64,000 bases of DNA from Orbaceae bacterium lpD01 (GTDB lineage Bacteria; Pseudomonadota; Gammaproteobacteria; Enterobacterales; Orbaceae). The position numbers and the translations under genes are program-made. Below the pieces are notes generated by a model. The model was not told the origin of the DNA. It did not search any database and saw only the letters and a program-made list of their open reading frames with translations. Of this stretch, positions 18,390 through 28,399 are shown one piece after another (within the stretch, counting starts at the first letter, position 1; every line of letters starts with the position of its first letter). The DNA lies in assembly GCA_036251705.1 (NCBI GenBank), contig CP133959.1:1551195-1615194 (forward strand). The letters are read 5' to 3'.

Positions 18390-19349
18390 ATGATAAAAAA
18401 AACAATTGCGGTCTTAGTATTTAAGGACATTAGTCCCTTTCATCTTTCTATACCTTGTATCGTTTTAGTGATAATAAACTGCATGGTAATATAGATAAAT
18501 TTGAACTAATTGTCTGTTCTGCTGAACGTGGCGATATAACCACTAATGCCGGATTTTCACTAAAAGGGATTCACAACTTAAGCGTGTTTGAGCAAGCAGA
18601 TATGATTATCATACCCGGTTGGCGAGATCCAAACGAGTCGCCAACCAAACGTTTAATTACAGCCTTACGCAAAGCCCATCAAAAAGGCACGAAAATAGTG
18701 GGTCTGTGCTTAGATAGTTTTGTACTGGCGGCCGCCGATTTATTAGAGGGCCGTACAGCAACAACTCACTGGTGCTGGATTGATGAGTTTACAGTTCGCT
18801 ATCCCAATATAATTGTACAACCTGACTTTTATATGTTGATGAAGGAGATATATTGACTTCGGCTGGTGTAGCCGCTGGCATTGATTGTTGTCTACATCTA
18901 CTCAGAACACTGTCTGGTTCAGAAGCCGCTAATCGTGTCGCCAAACGATTAGTCATTTCGCCCCATCGTCCAGGCGGACAAGCACAATATATCCAACAAC
19001 CAGTACGACCAGAAAATAACTTGGATTACTTTTCTCAAGCCCTTAACGAAGTTCAATCCGATTTAGATCGATACCACTGTTTAGATGGGATAGCCCAAAA
19101 AAGCTTAATGGCCGAAGTACCTTCACGCGGCATTTTAAGCGAAAGACCGGTTCTACTTTTGGTCAATGGCTTTTACAAAGTCGCTTATCATTAGCACAAC
19201 GTCTGCTGGAAACAACAGATAAATCGATTGAAATGGTTGCTAATGAGGTTGGCTTTAATTCTGCATTATCCCTGCGTAACCATTTTAATACTCATCTTAA
19301 TATTTCACCGATGAGATATCGTCAAGAATTTAAGCATAAGAGTGACTAA
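18390..19349 (+). pseudogene. GlxA-like AraC regulator with DJ-1/PfpI domain, multiply broken
   Basis: The N-terminus reads K-K-T-I-A-V-L-V-F-K-D-I-S-P-F-H. A frameshift near 18455-18470 leads into the DJ-1/PfpI-like domain (I-I-I-P-G-W-R-D-P and V-G-L-C-L-D-S-F-V-L-A-A). A further break near 18850 leads to T-S-A-G-V-A-A-G-I-D, and another near 19160 leads to the AraC helix-turn-helix tail (V-A-N-E-V-G-F-N-S-A-L-S-L-R-N-H-F). All parts of a GlxA-type regulator are present in order but in several frames, so it is a true pseudogene. It is divergent from the frameshifted cysteine hydrolase it may once have regulated. Confidence 0.88.
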
Positions 19350-19711
19350 ACAAGCAATGATAGCTGCAGTGCATTTTTAATTTGATTTATAGCAAATAGC
19401 CAATCACGCTGATTAATGCATTGATCTATTTTTAAAATCAACGCGTTATCCTCTATATTTTCCCTCACTCAAAATAGTAAGTCTAAATCGCGATAGATCT
19501 AGCCATTATCGTTTTAATGATATTTTTTTTACAATAAGTTATTAATTCTAATAAACTAATTCTATAACTTTTAGCAAAAACCTGTATAAAATAGAAGCTC
19601 AAACAGCTAAAATTATCACTATACTTACTCTTAAGACTTACCCGATATATTTAAAATGGAACTTTAATATCAATTTGTCTTTAATTTCGCAAGCAATGGA
19701 GTGTTTTTTGT
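19350..19711. other. Intergenic region upstream of first autotransporter
   Basis: No gene is visible. The last 30 bases before the start codon (GCAAGCAATGGAGTG region) are nearly the same as those before the second autotransporter, so the duplication included the ribosome-binding leader. Confidence 0.5.
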
Positions 19712-22525
19712 ATGTATAATTTAAATAGATTTACAACCACGATCACCCTGATTTCTCTCTCCCCTTTTGCTTTTATGAATCATCTTTCTGCGGCGACCAT
19801 AACCGGTAATACCCTCACCTATCAGAATGAAACGATTAATTTACCGATTATTGCCGCAGATGCCCAAACTCAAAATATTAAAAACGTCGTTTTAAACAAT
19901 ACCCAAGTAACCACGAATGTCAGTCCAGTCAACGGTAGCGGCTGGCCATCGGCGGTCAGTCTTGGCGGTAGTAATGGTTACTTGGTTGGTGCGGGTTGGA
20001 ATTATGGTGATTTAACTTTATCAGTTAATGCTAATTCAAGTATCGCAGCGCAGTCCGAGGGGGTGGGTACAATTCTTTATGTACGTACCGATACGGCCGA
20101 TAGCCTTGTCACTATCAATAATGCCGGTACCCTGTCACTGACTTCATCCAGTAATACTGCAACCAGTAATTCAGTGGGAATATTAGGGGAAAACCTCAGC
20201 CAAGCTGATACCAGTAAGATAAAGATTAACCTACAAAATGGCAGCAATATTAATCTCACAACCGGGACCAATGTGCGAGGTGTGACCGCGACCGGTGCTG
20301 ACCTCAATGTTATCACCGATGCTTATAGCCAAATCACCCTGACCAATAACACGACATCAGCGAACGCTATGACCGGGATTTTTCTCAATGGCCGGGCCGC
20401 AAGCGGTAATAATACGTTGGCCTTAGAAAATAACGGCGCAATTACCATTAACGGTGGTCTATCAACCGGCGTAAAAACCGGTATTTCTGGTGTAGCAGGG
20501 GCGAATGCGGATATTGTCAATACCGGCAATATTCAAATCACCGGCAACAATGCTACTGCCATTAATATCGTATCAAAATCGACCAATCTAAACTCAACCG
20601 GTGATATTACGGTGACCGGTGATACTGCGAATGGCATTATCACCAATTCCGGGACTGATGCGGTTACCGATACGCAAATATTAAATGTGGGGGGGAATAT
20701 TACCATTAACGGCAACGGAAAAGCCATTGGTGCTACTACCCAGAACGCGACCAATACCCTAACCCTCGGTAATACAAATATTATTGGCGGCAGTGGCATC
20801 AATGGCGGCGGCGTTTATATGTCAAGCATCACAGGTGCACAACAACTCACCTCTGCCGCCAATATAAGCGCTAAAAACGATCAGGCTATTTTCGGTAATA
20901 GTCAGGCCGCAACAACGATCAATAACAACAATACTGTCACTGGTTATACCAACTTTACTGGTGGTGGTCCTGTGACGTTCAACAATAATGGCAATGTGGC
21001 ATTACAAAATTTTGCTGATACAGAGACTAAATCAACCATTACCAATAATTTTGGTACTGCGGGTATTTATAACAATAATGGTACAATCGGTTTTTCGGAT
21101 AAAAACCTGGATGGCACGAATACTAATGCTGTATTTAATGTCGACACATTCAATAACGCCGGTATCATTGATCTGACTGCGAAAAATCCGACGAGTGTCA
21201 ATAATCTGGTTGGTGATACCATAACGATTAATGGTAACTACGTGTCTAACGGTGGTAGTATTTACCTCAATACCGTACTTGATGATGCGACCAGTAATGG
21301 TGGTCAGGGTATCAGTGATAAACTGATTATTAATGGTAATGTCACAACTGGTTCAGGTGCCACCAAAGTCTTTATTACGCCAACCGCAAACACCGCCAAT
21401 CTCGGTCAGTTAACCACTGGTGAAGGCATTAAAGTGATCGATGTCGTCGGCAACTCGGTTAACGATGCTTTTGAGCTAGGTCGAGCCATCGTTGCCGGTG
21501 CCTATGAGTATACTCTTCATCAAGGGCTTACCGATCTTGGTTGGTTTCTCTCCAGCTTCGAAAAGCGTAATACCATTCAGTACAACCCTGCGATAGGCGC
21601 CTACCTTGCTAATCAAACAGCCGCGGTGCAAATGTTCCAACAGACATTCTATAATCGTCTACTCTCATCATCAGCCGCTAACAGTAATGATGCATCAAAA
21701 AGTCTGTTTTGGCTCAGTACCAAAATAAACCATGTACGTTATGATAGTCTTAATGGCGGCCTGTCTAACCGTGCCAATAGCTATACCCTACAAATAGGGG
21801 GAGATATTAACGTTTGGACACTCGATAACGGCGGTAATATCCACCTTGGTATCATGGGCGGTTATGGTCACTTTAAAGATACCAGTAAATCACACAGTAC
21901 CGGCACGCAAACCGAAGGCAAAATCAATGGTTATAGCGTCGGCGCTTATGGCACCTACTTTGCCGGACAGGATATCAATCAGGGACTCTACGTTGATCTC
22001 TGGAGTCAAATGGGCTGGTATCGAAACCAAATCACGGGTGAAGCCCAGCTAGCGACCCAAAAATATCACAGCACCGTCTGGAGCAACTCTGTTGAAGTCG
22101 GTTATGGTATTCCCTTTGCTGTAACTGGCGACTACCAATGGTTAGCGACACCTCAAGTACAGCTCACCTATAATCTCTATGATGTGAACGATCAACAAGA
22201 CCAAAATAAACTTTATGTGAGCAACCATAATGCGAATGGATTAGATACTCGAGTTGGGGTTCGTTTTAGCGCCAGAGGCATCAATGAAAATCTCGTCGAA
22301 CCGTTCTTAGAAGCTAACTGGTTAGATACAACCGCTAAAAACAGGCTCGATTTTAATGGTCAGTCATTCCAGGACGGCTTTGCCAAAAGTCGTTTTGAGA
22401 CCAAAATCGGACTACAAGGCAACCTGACTAAACAATGGAGTGTTTCTGCTCAAGTTGGCGGCCAATGGGGTAACCATGACTTTAGCAGCTATCAGGGTCA
22501 GCTAAATCTCAATTACAAATTCTAA
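19712..22525 (+). CDS. Autotransporter outer-membrane protein (copy 1)
   Basis: A 937-residue type V secreted protein. A signal peptide (M-Y-N-L-N-R-F-T-T-T ... H-L-S-A) precedes an Asn/Thr/Gly-rich passenger of about 600 residues with recurring 'N-x-G-x-I-x-I-x-G' rungs typical of a beta-helix. The C-terminal region from about 640 (A-Y-L-A-N-Q-T-A-A-V-Q-M-F) is the autotransporter beta-barrel, ending in Y-K-F with the terminal Phe needed for outer-membrane assembly. No protease triad is recognised, so adhesion or aggregation is more likely than proteolysis. It has ATG with GGAG upstream, its own terminator, and a close paralogue next to it. GC content is higher than in the flanking DNA. Confidence 0.92.
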   Translation: MYNLNRFTTTITLISLSPFAFMNHLSAATITGNTLTYQNETINLPIIAADAQTQNIKNVVLNNTQVTTNVSPVNGSGWPSAVSLGGSNGYLVGAGWNYGDLTLSVNANSSIAAQSEGVGTILYVRTDTADSLVTINNAGTLSLTSSSNTATSNSVGILGENLSQADTSKIKINLQNGSNINLTTGTNVRGVTATGADLNVITDAYSQITLTNNTTSANAMTGIFLNGRAASGNNTLALENNGAITINGGLSTGVKTGISGVAGANADIVNTGNIQITGNNATAINIVSKSTNLNSTGDITVTGDTANGIITNSGTDAVTDTQILNVGGNITINGNGKAIGATTQNATNTLTLGNTNIIGGSGINGGGVYMSSITGAQQLTSAANISAKNDQAIFGNSQAATTINNNNTVTGYTNFTGGGPVTFNNNGNVALQNFADTETKSTITNNFGTAGIYNNNGTIGFSDKNLDGTNTNAVFNVDTFNNAGIIDLTAKNPTSVNNLVGDTITINGNYVSNGGSIYLNTVLDDATSNGGQGISDKLIINGNVTTGSGATKVFITPTANTANLGQLTTGEGIKVIDVVGNSVNDAFELGRAIVAGAYEYTLHQGLTDLGWFLSSFEKRNTIQYNPAIGAYLANQTAAVQMFQQTFYNRLLSSSAANSNDASKSLFWLSTKINHVRYDSLNGGLSNRANSYTLQIGGDINVWTLDNGGNIHLGIMGGYGHFKDTSKSHSTGTQTEGKINGYSVGAYGTYFAGQDINQGLYVDLWSQMGWYRNQITGEAQLATQKYHSTVWSNSVEVGYGIPFAVTGDYQWLATPQVQLTYNLYDVNDQQDQNKLYVSNHNANGLDTRVGVRFSARGINENLVEPFLEANWLDTTAKNRLDFNGQSFQDGFAKSRFETKIGLQGNLTKQWSVSAQVGGQWGNHDFSSYQGQLNLNYKF

Positions 22526-22535
22526 TTGAGATATA

Positions 22536-22576
22536 AAAACCCAAGGTTATTCTATAATAAACCTTGGGTTTTCTTT
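22536..22576 (+). terminator. Rho-independent terminator of autotransporter copy 1
   Basis: The inverted repeat AACCCAAGG / CCTTGGGTT with an AT-rich loop is followed by TTTCTTTC, about 15 bases after the stop codon. Confidence 0.85.
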
Positions 22577-22961
22577 CTCATCTACTTTGATAGCTGACTT
22601 TTAATCGCTATCAGTTTCAATATAACTCTTGCAAAATTTTTCTCACTATCCTACGATATTTTACAAAACATGATTAGATAATGCATATTTTATTGATTAA
22701 TTACTTGAAATATGCCAATAATTCGATTACCTCAGCAATTTTATTCGATGCTTAAATCTGCAATTCTATTAACAACTCGCTGCTTGCTTCAATAATAGCG
22801 AAAGTGACAATCATCTGCTTCCTGCGTTTTTGATAAAAACATCTTTATCTTTTAAATGAACTTACTATTTTTAAATATAAATCTGTATAAATCAGAAATT
22901 TAAACTGATATAATTAACGATATTTTTACAAAATTAAATAAATAAAAAAAACAGTCTGTTA
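22577..22961. other. Intergenic region between the autotransporters
   Basis: AT-rich sequence with no open frame of note. It must carry the promoter of the second copy, as the first ends in a strong terminator. No individual site is clear enough to mark. Confidence 0.5.
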
Positions 22962-23021
22962 TTGTCATCTCAATTTTTAATTCGGGTTGACTCTAATTTT
23001 GCAAGCTATGGAGTGCTTTTT

Positions 23022-25835
23022 ATGTATCATCTAAATAAAATAACGGCAACAATAACGTTAATTTATCTCACACCTTTTACTTTTGTTGGACAGCTCAATG
23101 CTGCAACCATAACCGATAGTACGCTCACTTATCAAAATGAAACTATTAACGCGCCGATAATCGCAGCAGATAATGCATCGCCTAGTGTTAGGAATTTAGT
23201 ATTAACCAATACACAGGTAAACACGAATGTGAACCTACCCGCTGAAAACGGATGGCCTGCTGCAATCAGTTTAGGGGGGAGTAATGGTAACTTAGTGGGA
23301 AACTGGAACTATGGCAACTTAAGCCTATCAGTAGATAAAAGTTCCAGTATCGTAGGACAAGCTAGTGATGTCGCGACTCTCCTTTATGCACGCACTGACA
23401 CGCCAGACAGCCTTGTTTCGATAAATAATGCAGGTACTCTCACACTGAATTCAAACAGCCAAACGACGACAGAAAACAGCATTGGTATCTTAGGTGAGAA
23501 TCTGAGTTTAGCAGATACCAGCAAGATTGATATTAATCTTCAAGATGGCAGTAATCTTAATATTAATACCGGAACTAATATTCGTGGCGTTGCAGGAACA
23601 GGCGGTGTTGTTAATATTACGACAGATAAAAATAGCCAAATTACCTTAACCAACTCAACTAGATCGGCAAATTCTATGACAGCAATTTTGCTTAACGGTC
23701 GGGCTTCAAGTGGTAATAATCTTTTAACACTAGAAAATAATGGATCCATTACGATTAATGGGGGTCAATCAACCGGTGTTAAAACAGCGATTTCTGGCGT
23801 TGCTGGCGCCACTGCCGATATTACAAACACAGGTAATATTCAAATTTCAGGCAGTAATGCTACTGCAATTAATATCGCGTCAAGATCAAGTAAAGTCAAA
23901 TCGGCTGGTGATATCACAGTGTCGGGTACCAATGCTAATGGCATCATGCTAAATTCAACCAGTAATATCACAACTGATCAACAAATATTAGATGTGAGCG
24001 GGAATATTACGATTGATGGTAACGGACAAGCCATTAGTGCAACAACAAGAGCGGCGACAAATACCATTACATTAGGAAATACGAATATTACTGGCGGATC
24101 AGATACCAATGGCGGCGGTGTTTATATGTCAAGTACCACCGGCACACAACAACTAACCTCAGCAGCAAATATTAGTGCGAAAAACGATCAGGCTATTTTC
24201 GGTAGTAGTCAGGCCACAACCACGATTGATAACAATAATATCGTCACAGGTTATACCAACTTTACTGGTGCAGGTGCGGTGATATTTAATAATAATGCCA
24301 ACATAGTGCTACAAAATTTTGCTGGCACCGAGACCAAGTCAACTATTACCAATAATTTTGGTACAACGGGCATTTATAATAATAACGGTACGATTCTCTT
24401 TTCAGATAAAAACTTCGATGGTACCAACACGAATGCGGTATTTAATGTCGGTACCTTTAATAATACGGGTGTGATTGATCTTACTGGTAAAAATCCGACC
24501 AGCGCCAATGATCTGGTTGGTGATACTTTTACCATTAACGGCAATTATGTTTCTAATGATGGCAGCGTCTATTTAAATACCCTGCTCGATGATGCATCAA
24601 GCAATGGTGGTCAAGGTACCAGTGATCAGCTGATCATTAATGGTAATGTCACAACAGGTAGTGCCGCGACTAAACTCTTTATCACACCAACTGCAAGTTC
24701 GGTTAATCTTGGCCAGTTAACGACCGGAGATGGGATTAAAGTCGTTGATATTAAAGGTACCTCTTCTGCTGATGCTTTCAAGCTTGGTCGTTCCGTCGTT
24801 GCCGGTGCTTATGAATATACCCTTAATCAGGGACAAACTGATAACAGCTGGTATCTTTCCAGCTATAAATTAAATAACTCGAGTGTGATCCAGTACAATC
24901 CAGCCATGGGGGCTTATCTGGCTAACCAAACTGCCGCAGTACAAATGTTTCAACAAACCTTCGTTGATCGTCTGCTGTCTTCTGATAGTCAAAATAGTGA
25001 TGCCTCATCGAGTCTGTTTTGGTTAAAAACTAAAATGAACTATACGAATTACGATAGTATTCATCGCGGGCTGTATAACCGTACCCGCACTTATACCATG
25101 CAAATTGGTGGTGATCTGAATGTATTGGCACTTGAGAACGGCGGCAATGTCCATTTCGGTATTATGGGCGGTTATGGTGATTTCAAAGATACCAGCAAAT
25201 CCGATAGTACAGGTACGCAAACAGAAGGTAAAATCGATGGTTATAGCGTCGGTGTGTATGGGACTTACTTTGCTAATCTGGATATGAATCTTGGTCTATA
25301 CGTTGATGTCTGGAGCCAAATGGGCTGGTACCGCAATCAGATTACGGGAGAAGCGCAACTCGAAACGCAAAAATACAATAGTACGGTCTGGAGTAACGCT
25401 GTCGAAGTTGGTTATGGTATCCCCTTCGCCAGTACGGGTGATTACCAATGGTTAGTTACACCACAAGTACAGCTTACCTATAATCTCTATAATGCCGATG
25501 ACCAGCAAGATAAAAATCAGCTTTTTGTGAGTAATCATGATGCTAATGGACTTGATACTCGCCTTGGTGTCCGCTTCCATGCCCGCGGTATCAGTCAAAG
25601 TATTATTGAACCATTCCTTGAAACTAACTGGTTAAATACGACGGCGAAAAACCGACTCGACTTCAATGGCAGTACATATGAAGATGGCTTTGCCCGAAGC
25701 CGTTTTGAAACCAAAGTCGGACTTCAAGGTAATATCACCACACAGTGGAGTATTGCTGCACAAGTCGCAGGACAATGGGGGCATAATAGCTATAACAGTT
25801 ACCAAGGTCAGCTAAATCTTAGTTATAAATTCTAA
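23022..25835 (+). CDS. Autotransporter outer-membrane protein (copy 2)
   Basis: A 937-residue paralogue of the preceding gene with the same order of parts: signal peptide (M-Y-H-L-N-K-I-T-A-T ... Q-L-N-A), Asn/Thr-rich beta-helix passenger, and a beta-barrel from about residue 650 ending L-S-Y-K-F. The two align throughout; differences are scattered point changes, densest in the passenger and in the barrel loops. I chose ATG 23022, not the upstream TTG at 22962, because it matches copy 1, has GGAG upstream and yields a clean signal peptide. Tandem surface-protein paralogues of this kind can vary by recombination. Confidence 0.92.
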   Translation: MYHLNKITATITLIYLTPFTFVGQLNAATITDSTLTYQNETINAPIIAADNASPSVRNLVLTNTQVNTNVNLPAENGWPAAISLGGSNGNLVGNWNYGNLSLSVDKSSSIVGQASDVATLLYARTDTPDSLVSINNAGTLTLNSNSQTTTENSIGILGENLSLADTSKIDINLQDGSNLNINTGTNIRGVAGTGGVVNITTDKNSQITLTNSTRSANSMTAILLNGRASSGNNLLTLENNGSITINGGQSTGVKTAISGVAGATADITNTGNIQISGSNATAINIASRSSKVKSAGDITVSGTNANGIMLNSTSNITTDQQILDVSGNITIDGNGQAISATTRAATNTITLGNTNITGGSDTNGGGVYMSSTTGTQQLTSAANISAKNDQAIFGSSQATTTIDNNNIVTGYTNFTGAGAVIFNNNANIVLQNFAGTETKSTITNNFGTTGIYNNNGTILFSDKNFDGTNTNAVFNVGTFNNTGVIDLTGKNPTSANDLVGDTFTINGNYVSNDGSVYLNTLLDDASSNGGQGTSDQLIINGNVTTGSAATKLFITPTASSVNLGQLTTGDGIKVVDIKGTSSADAFKLGRSVVAGAYEYTLNQGQTDNSWYLSSYKLNNSSVIQYNPAMGAYLANQTAAVQMFQQTFVDRLLSSDSQNSDASSSLFWLKTKMNYTNYDSIHRGLYNRTRTYTMQIGGDLNVLALENGGNVHFGIMGGYGDFKDTSKSDSTGTQTEGKIDGYSVGVYGTYFANLDMNLGLYVDVWSQMGWYRNQITGEAQLETQKYNSTVWSNAVEVGYGIPFASTGDYQWLVTPQVQLTYNLYNADDQQDKNQLFVSNHDANGLDTRLGVRFHARGISQSIIEPFLETNWLNTTAKNRLDFNGSTYEDGFARSRFETKVGLQGNITTQWSIAAQVAGQWGHNSYNSYQGQLNLSYKF

Positions 25836-25842
25836 TGAAATG

Positions 25843-25885
25843 TTAAAAAACATCAGGCTAGCTGCCCATTAGCTAGCCTTTTTTA
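25843..25885 (+). terminator. Rho-independent terminator of autotransporter copy 2
   Basis: AGGCTAGCT / AGCTAGCCT inverted repeat followed by TTTTTT, about 15 bases after the stop codon. Confidence 0.88.
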
Positions 25886-26210
25886 TTGTGTGGTTCTATC
25901 TTCTACCTCTTTTCTTACAGGTTAAAATCAGATTAACCTATTATATTCCATGGTATCTATCTATTTTTAATCTTAGCAATTATCGCAACCAAAGCCATTC
26001 GAAAGTATTGTCATTTGAGATTTTTTATTAACCTATTACCAGATAAACGAAGCTCAATAAGCTTAACACTTATTCATTATCGTCGTATTCGATTAGTAAT
26101 AGCCTAAACTCTAATAACAACGCGGAATTAGCGCCATTATTAACCCGATTAAATGATATAAAACTGCTTTTACTTTTTTTACAATAAAATCTATTGAAAA
26201 TCATTATTAA
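25886..26210. other. Intergenic region between autotransporter and umuD
   Basis: No gene is visible. The 3' end leads into the LexA-type box ahead of umuD. Confidence 0.45.
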
Positions 26211-26230
26211 TACTGTATATTTATACATAT
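26211..26230 (+). promoter_or_regulatory. LexA (SOS) box upstream of umuDC
   Basis: TACTGTATATTTATACATAT fits the gammaproteobacterial LexA consensus (CTG-N10-CAG with alternating AT) at all but one core base: the right half-site reads CAT rather than CAG. It lies about 75 bases before umuD, the usual place in umuDC operons. Confidence 0.75.
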
Positions 26231-26301
26231 AATTTTTTATCACGATAATTTTCTAAAGATAAACGTGAGTTTTTAGTTGAGTTCGTTTTAGGAGTATTGT
26301 C

Positions 26302-26751
26302 TTGCACCAATCCTGTTGTATTGTGCTCGGCCAGGTTGATGTTACTGCGATTTATGATTTACCGCTGATTGATACCCCGGTAAGAGCCGGATTTCCCTCA
26401 CCCGCTAACGATTATTTAGAACAATCGCTCGATTTAACCGAACATTTAGTCAAGCATCCGAATGCAACTTTCTATATTCAGGTAGTGGGCGACTCTATGA
26501 TCGATTATGGCATTTTTAGTGGCGATCTGCTGGTGGTTGATCGCGCTTTAGAAGCCCGTCTTCATGATATTGTAATTGCGGCTATTGACGGTGAATTAAC
26601 CTGTAAGCGCTTAGGTATTCTCAATGGCCAGCACCATCTGTTATCCGGCAATATCGCCTATCCACCGATAATATTAACCGGTAAAGAGGTCCATATCTGG
26701 GGCGTGGTGATTCACACCATCCATTCATTACGGGGCCGGGTTCGTACATGA
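26302..26751 (+). CDS. umuD: UmuD, polymerase V accessory protein
   Basis: A 149-residue S24 peptidase-type protein. The RecA-stimulated self-cleavage site is Ala29-Gly30 (V-R-A-G-F-P-S-P), with catalytic Ser65 in G-D-S-M and Lys102 in L-T-C-K-R. Cleavage yields UmuD', which joins UmuC as DNA polymerase V for translesion synthesis. The TTG at 26302 is the only good start, with GGAG at 26291-26294. It overlaps umuC by four bases (ATGA), indicating translational coupling, and is preceded by a LexA box. The N-terminus before the cleavage site is a few residues longer than in E. coli. Confidence 0.95.
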   Translation: MHQSCCIVLGQVDVTAIYDLPLIDTPVRAGFPSPANDYLEQSLDLTEHLVKHPNATFYIQVVGDSMIDYGIFSGDLLVVDRALEARLHDIVIAAIDGELTCKRLGILNGQHHLLSGNIAYPPIILTGKEVHIWGVVIHTIHSLRGRVRT

Positions 26752-28013
26752 TAGGCTTAGTCGACTGTAATAACTTTTATGCCTCATGTGAACGGGTATT
26801 TAATCCTAAGCTAGAAGGCCAGCCGATTGGTATTTTATCTAATAATGATGGCTGTGTCATCGCGCGTTCTAATGAGTTAAAGCCGTTGGTACCAATGGGT
26901 ATGCCGGCCTACCAAATTCCTGCAGCGATTCGTCAACAGATTCAACTATTCAGTTCGAATTATGAGCTCTACGGTGATATGAGTCGACGCGTATTTAATA
27001 TTGTCCATGAACATACGCCCGATATTGATATCTACTCCATTGATGAAGCGTTTATTCGATTATCAGGGCTGCATGATGCGGTTGCGCATTGCCAACAGCT
27101 ACGCGAACAAATTAAGCGTCACACCGGTATTCCTGTTAGTATTGGCATCTCATCAACCTACACGCTGGCCAAACTGGCCAATCATTTAGCCAAACAGCAG
27201 CCTGACTATCAGGGGGTTTGTTGCTTATCGGCCGATAATCCTGCGTTGGCTGAAGCGTTAAAACAGTGCCCAGTTGCAGAAGTATGGGGCGTGGGGCGCC
27301 GGATTGCGGCGCAACTACATGCTTTAAATATTGATACCGCATGGCAATTACGCCAAACCAATCCCAAACGGATCCGCCAACAATTTTCAGTCATCCTTGA
27401 ACGAACTGTCTTAGAACTACAAGGAACGGCTTGTATTGAGTTAACGGATCTATCACAGCCGAAACAAAATATCATGACTTCGCGTAGCTTTGGGCATCTG
27501 ACTGGCGAACTTGATGATTTACAAGAGGCGATTCGGGTACATGCTAGCCGTGGCGCTGAGAAACTCAGGCAACAAGATTGCGTCGCCTGTGCGGTGCAGG
27601 TCGGCTTAAAAACCAATCGTTTTCGTGAAGATTTAAAGCAGTATCAGCCAACTATCATCGTTCCCCTGCCTGAGCCAACCGATGACTCACGCTTGATTAT
27701 TCAGGCTGCTCAAATAGGATTAAAGGCCATCTATAAAAAAGGCTTTTTATTTATGAAAGCTGGCGTGATGTTGCTCGATATTACTCATAAAGCACACCAT
27801 GCGCAGTGTGATCTTTTTGCCGATCAAGCGACAACCAGATTAAAACAGAAAAATAGCCAACTGATGCAGACCATCGATCTGATTAATCAAAAAATGGGCC
27901 GGCAGACGATTCAATTTGGCGGCACCCGAAAACAGGCCGCCTGGCAGATAAAACGTGAACTGCTCAGTCAGCGCTATACCACACGCTGGGATGAAGTACT
28001 GCGCGTCAAATAA
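26748..28013 (+). CDS. umuC: UmuC, catalytic subunit of DNA polymerase V
   Basis: A 421-residue Y-family polymerase, the same size as E. coli UmuC (422). The palm starts with L-V-D-C-N-N-F-Y-A-S-C (first catalytic Asp), and the second acidic pair is in Y-S-I-D-E-A-F. Helix-hairpin-helix V-W-G-V-G-R-R-I-A and the little-finger domain follow. It copies past DNA lesions with low fidelity during the SOS response. Co-transcribed with umuD through the four-base overlap and controlled by the upstream LexA box. Nothing is missing. Confidence 0.96.
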   Translation: MIGLVDCNNFYASCERVFNPKLEGQPIGILSNNDGCVIARSNELKPLVPMGMPAYQIPAAIRQQIQLFSSNYELYGDMSRRVFNIVHEHTPDIDIYSIDEAFIRLSGLHDAVAHCQQLREQIKRHTGIPVSIGISSTYTLAKLANHLAKQQPDYQGVCCLSADNPALAEALKQCPVAEVWGVGRRIAAQLHALNIDTAWQLRQTNPKRIRQQFSVILERTVLELQGTACIELTDLSQPKQNIMTSRSFGHLTGELDDLQEAIRVHASRGAEKLRQQDCVACAVQVGLKTNRFREDLKQYQPTIIVPLPEPTDDSRLIIQAAQIGLKAIYKKGFLFMKAGVMLLDITHKAHHAQCDLFADQATTRLKQKNSQLMQTIDLINQKMGRQTIQFGGTRKQAAWQIKRELLSQRYTTRWDEVLRVK

Positions 28014-28026
28014 TCGGGTTAATCAT

Positions 28027-28185
28027 CTATGAAGCCATATCAAAAAGATATAGCCCTATTCCTTTCATCCGCAAAACGACCAATAATAGCGCGTAGCCGA
28101 TTAACTTAAAGAATAGTCCATAGACGTTATCGGTCACGATTAATACCAGATAACCTGACAAAGCAACATTCAGACTTAACGCATC
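28027..28185 (-). pseudogene. Possible membrane-protein C-terminal remnant
   Basis: A short open frame on the minus strand encodes about 50 residues with two hydrophobic segments (N-V-A-L-S-G-Y-L-V-L-I-V and L-I-G-Y-A-L-L-L-V-V-L) before a stop at 28027. No start codon fits and no family is recognised. It may be the tail of a deleted membrane protein or chance. Confidence 0.25.
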
Positions 28186-28235
28186 TCATCTTACAGTCAC
28201 CTTTCGACTGATTTCAACCATAAGGAGCAAACGCT

Positions 28236-28391
28236 ATGCCTTTTTATGATTGACGCAGTTTTTTAACTGAATTAGAGAAAAAGGGACAACTACTCAACAT
28301 TACCGAACAGGTCATGCCCGAACCCGATATCTCAGCCGCAGCCTGTGCCGTGAATAAACTGGATGAAAAAGCATATTGCCTATTTTGTTGA
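28236..28391 (+). pseudogene. UbiD-family decarboxylase N-terminal remnant
   Basis: ATG 28236 has a good RBS (TAAGGAG). The frame reads M-P-F-Y-D-stop-R-S-F-L-T-E-L-E-K-K-G-Q-L-L and then V-M-P-E-P-D-I-S-A-A-A. This is the start of UbiD-type prenylated-FMN (hydroxyaryl) decarboxylases, usually 'D-L-R-x-F-L', so the TGA at codon 6 replaced Leu. It ends after about 50 codons, where the sequence joins the truncated end of a lysR gene. Both a nonsense change and a deletion have hit it. Confidence 0.65.
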
Positions 28392-28399
28392 TTGGTCTG

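Noticed and set aside
20077-20802. Minus-strand open frames inside the autotransporter genes
   Set aside because: They are shadows of the repetitive passenger coding sequence with no start signals or protein-like composition.
22962-23021. TTG start for autotransporter copy 2
   Set aside because: It would put 20 polar residues ahead of the signal peptide; ATG 23022 matches copy 1 and has a ribosome-binding site.
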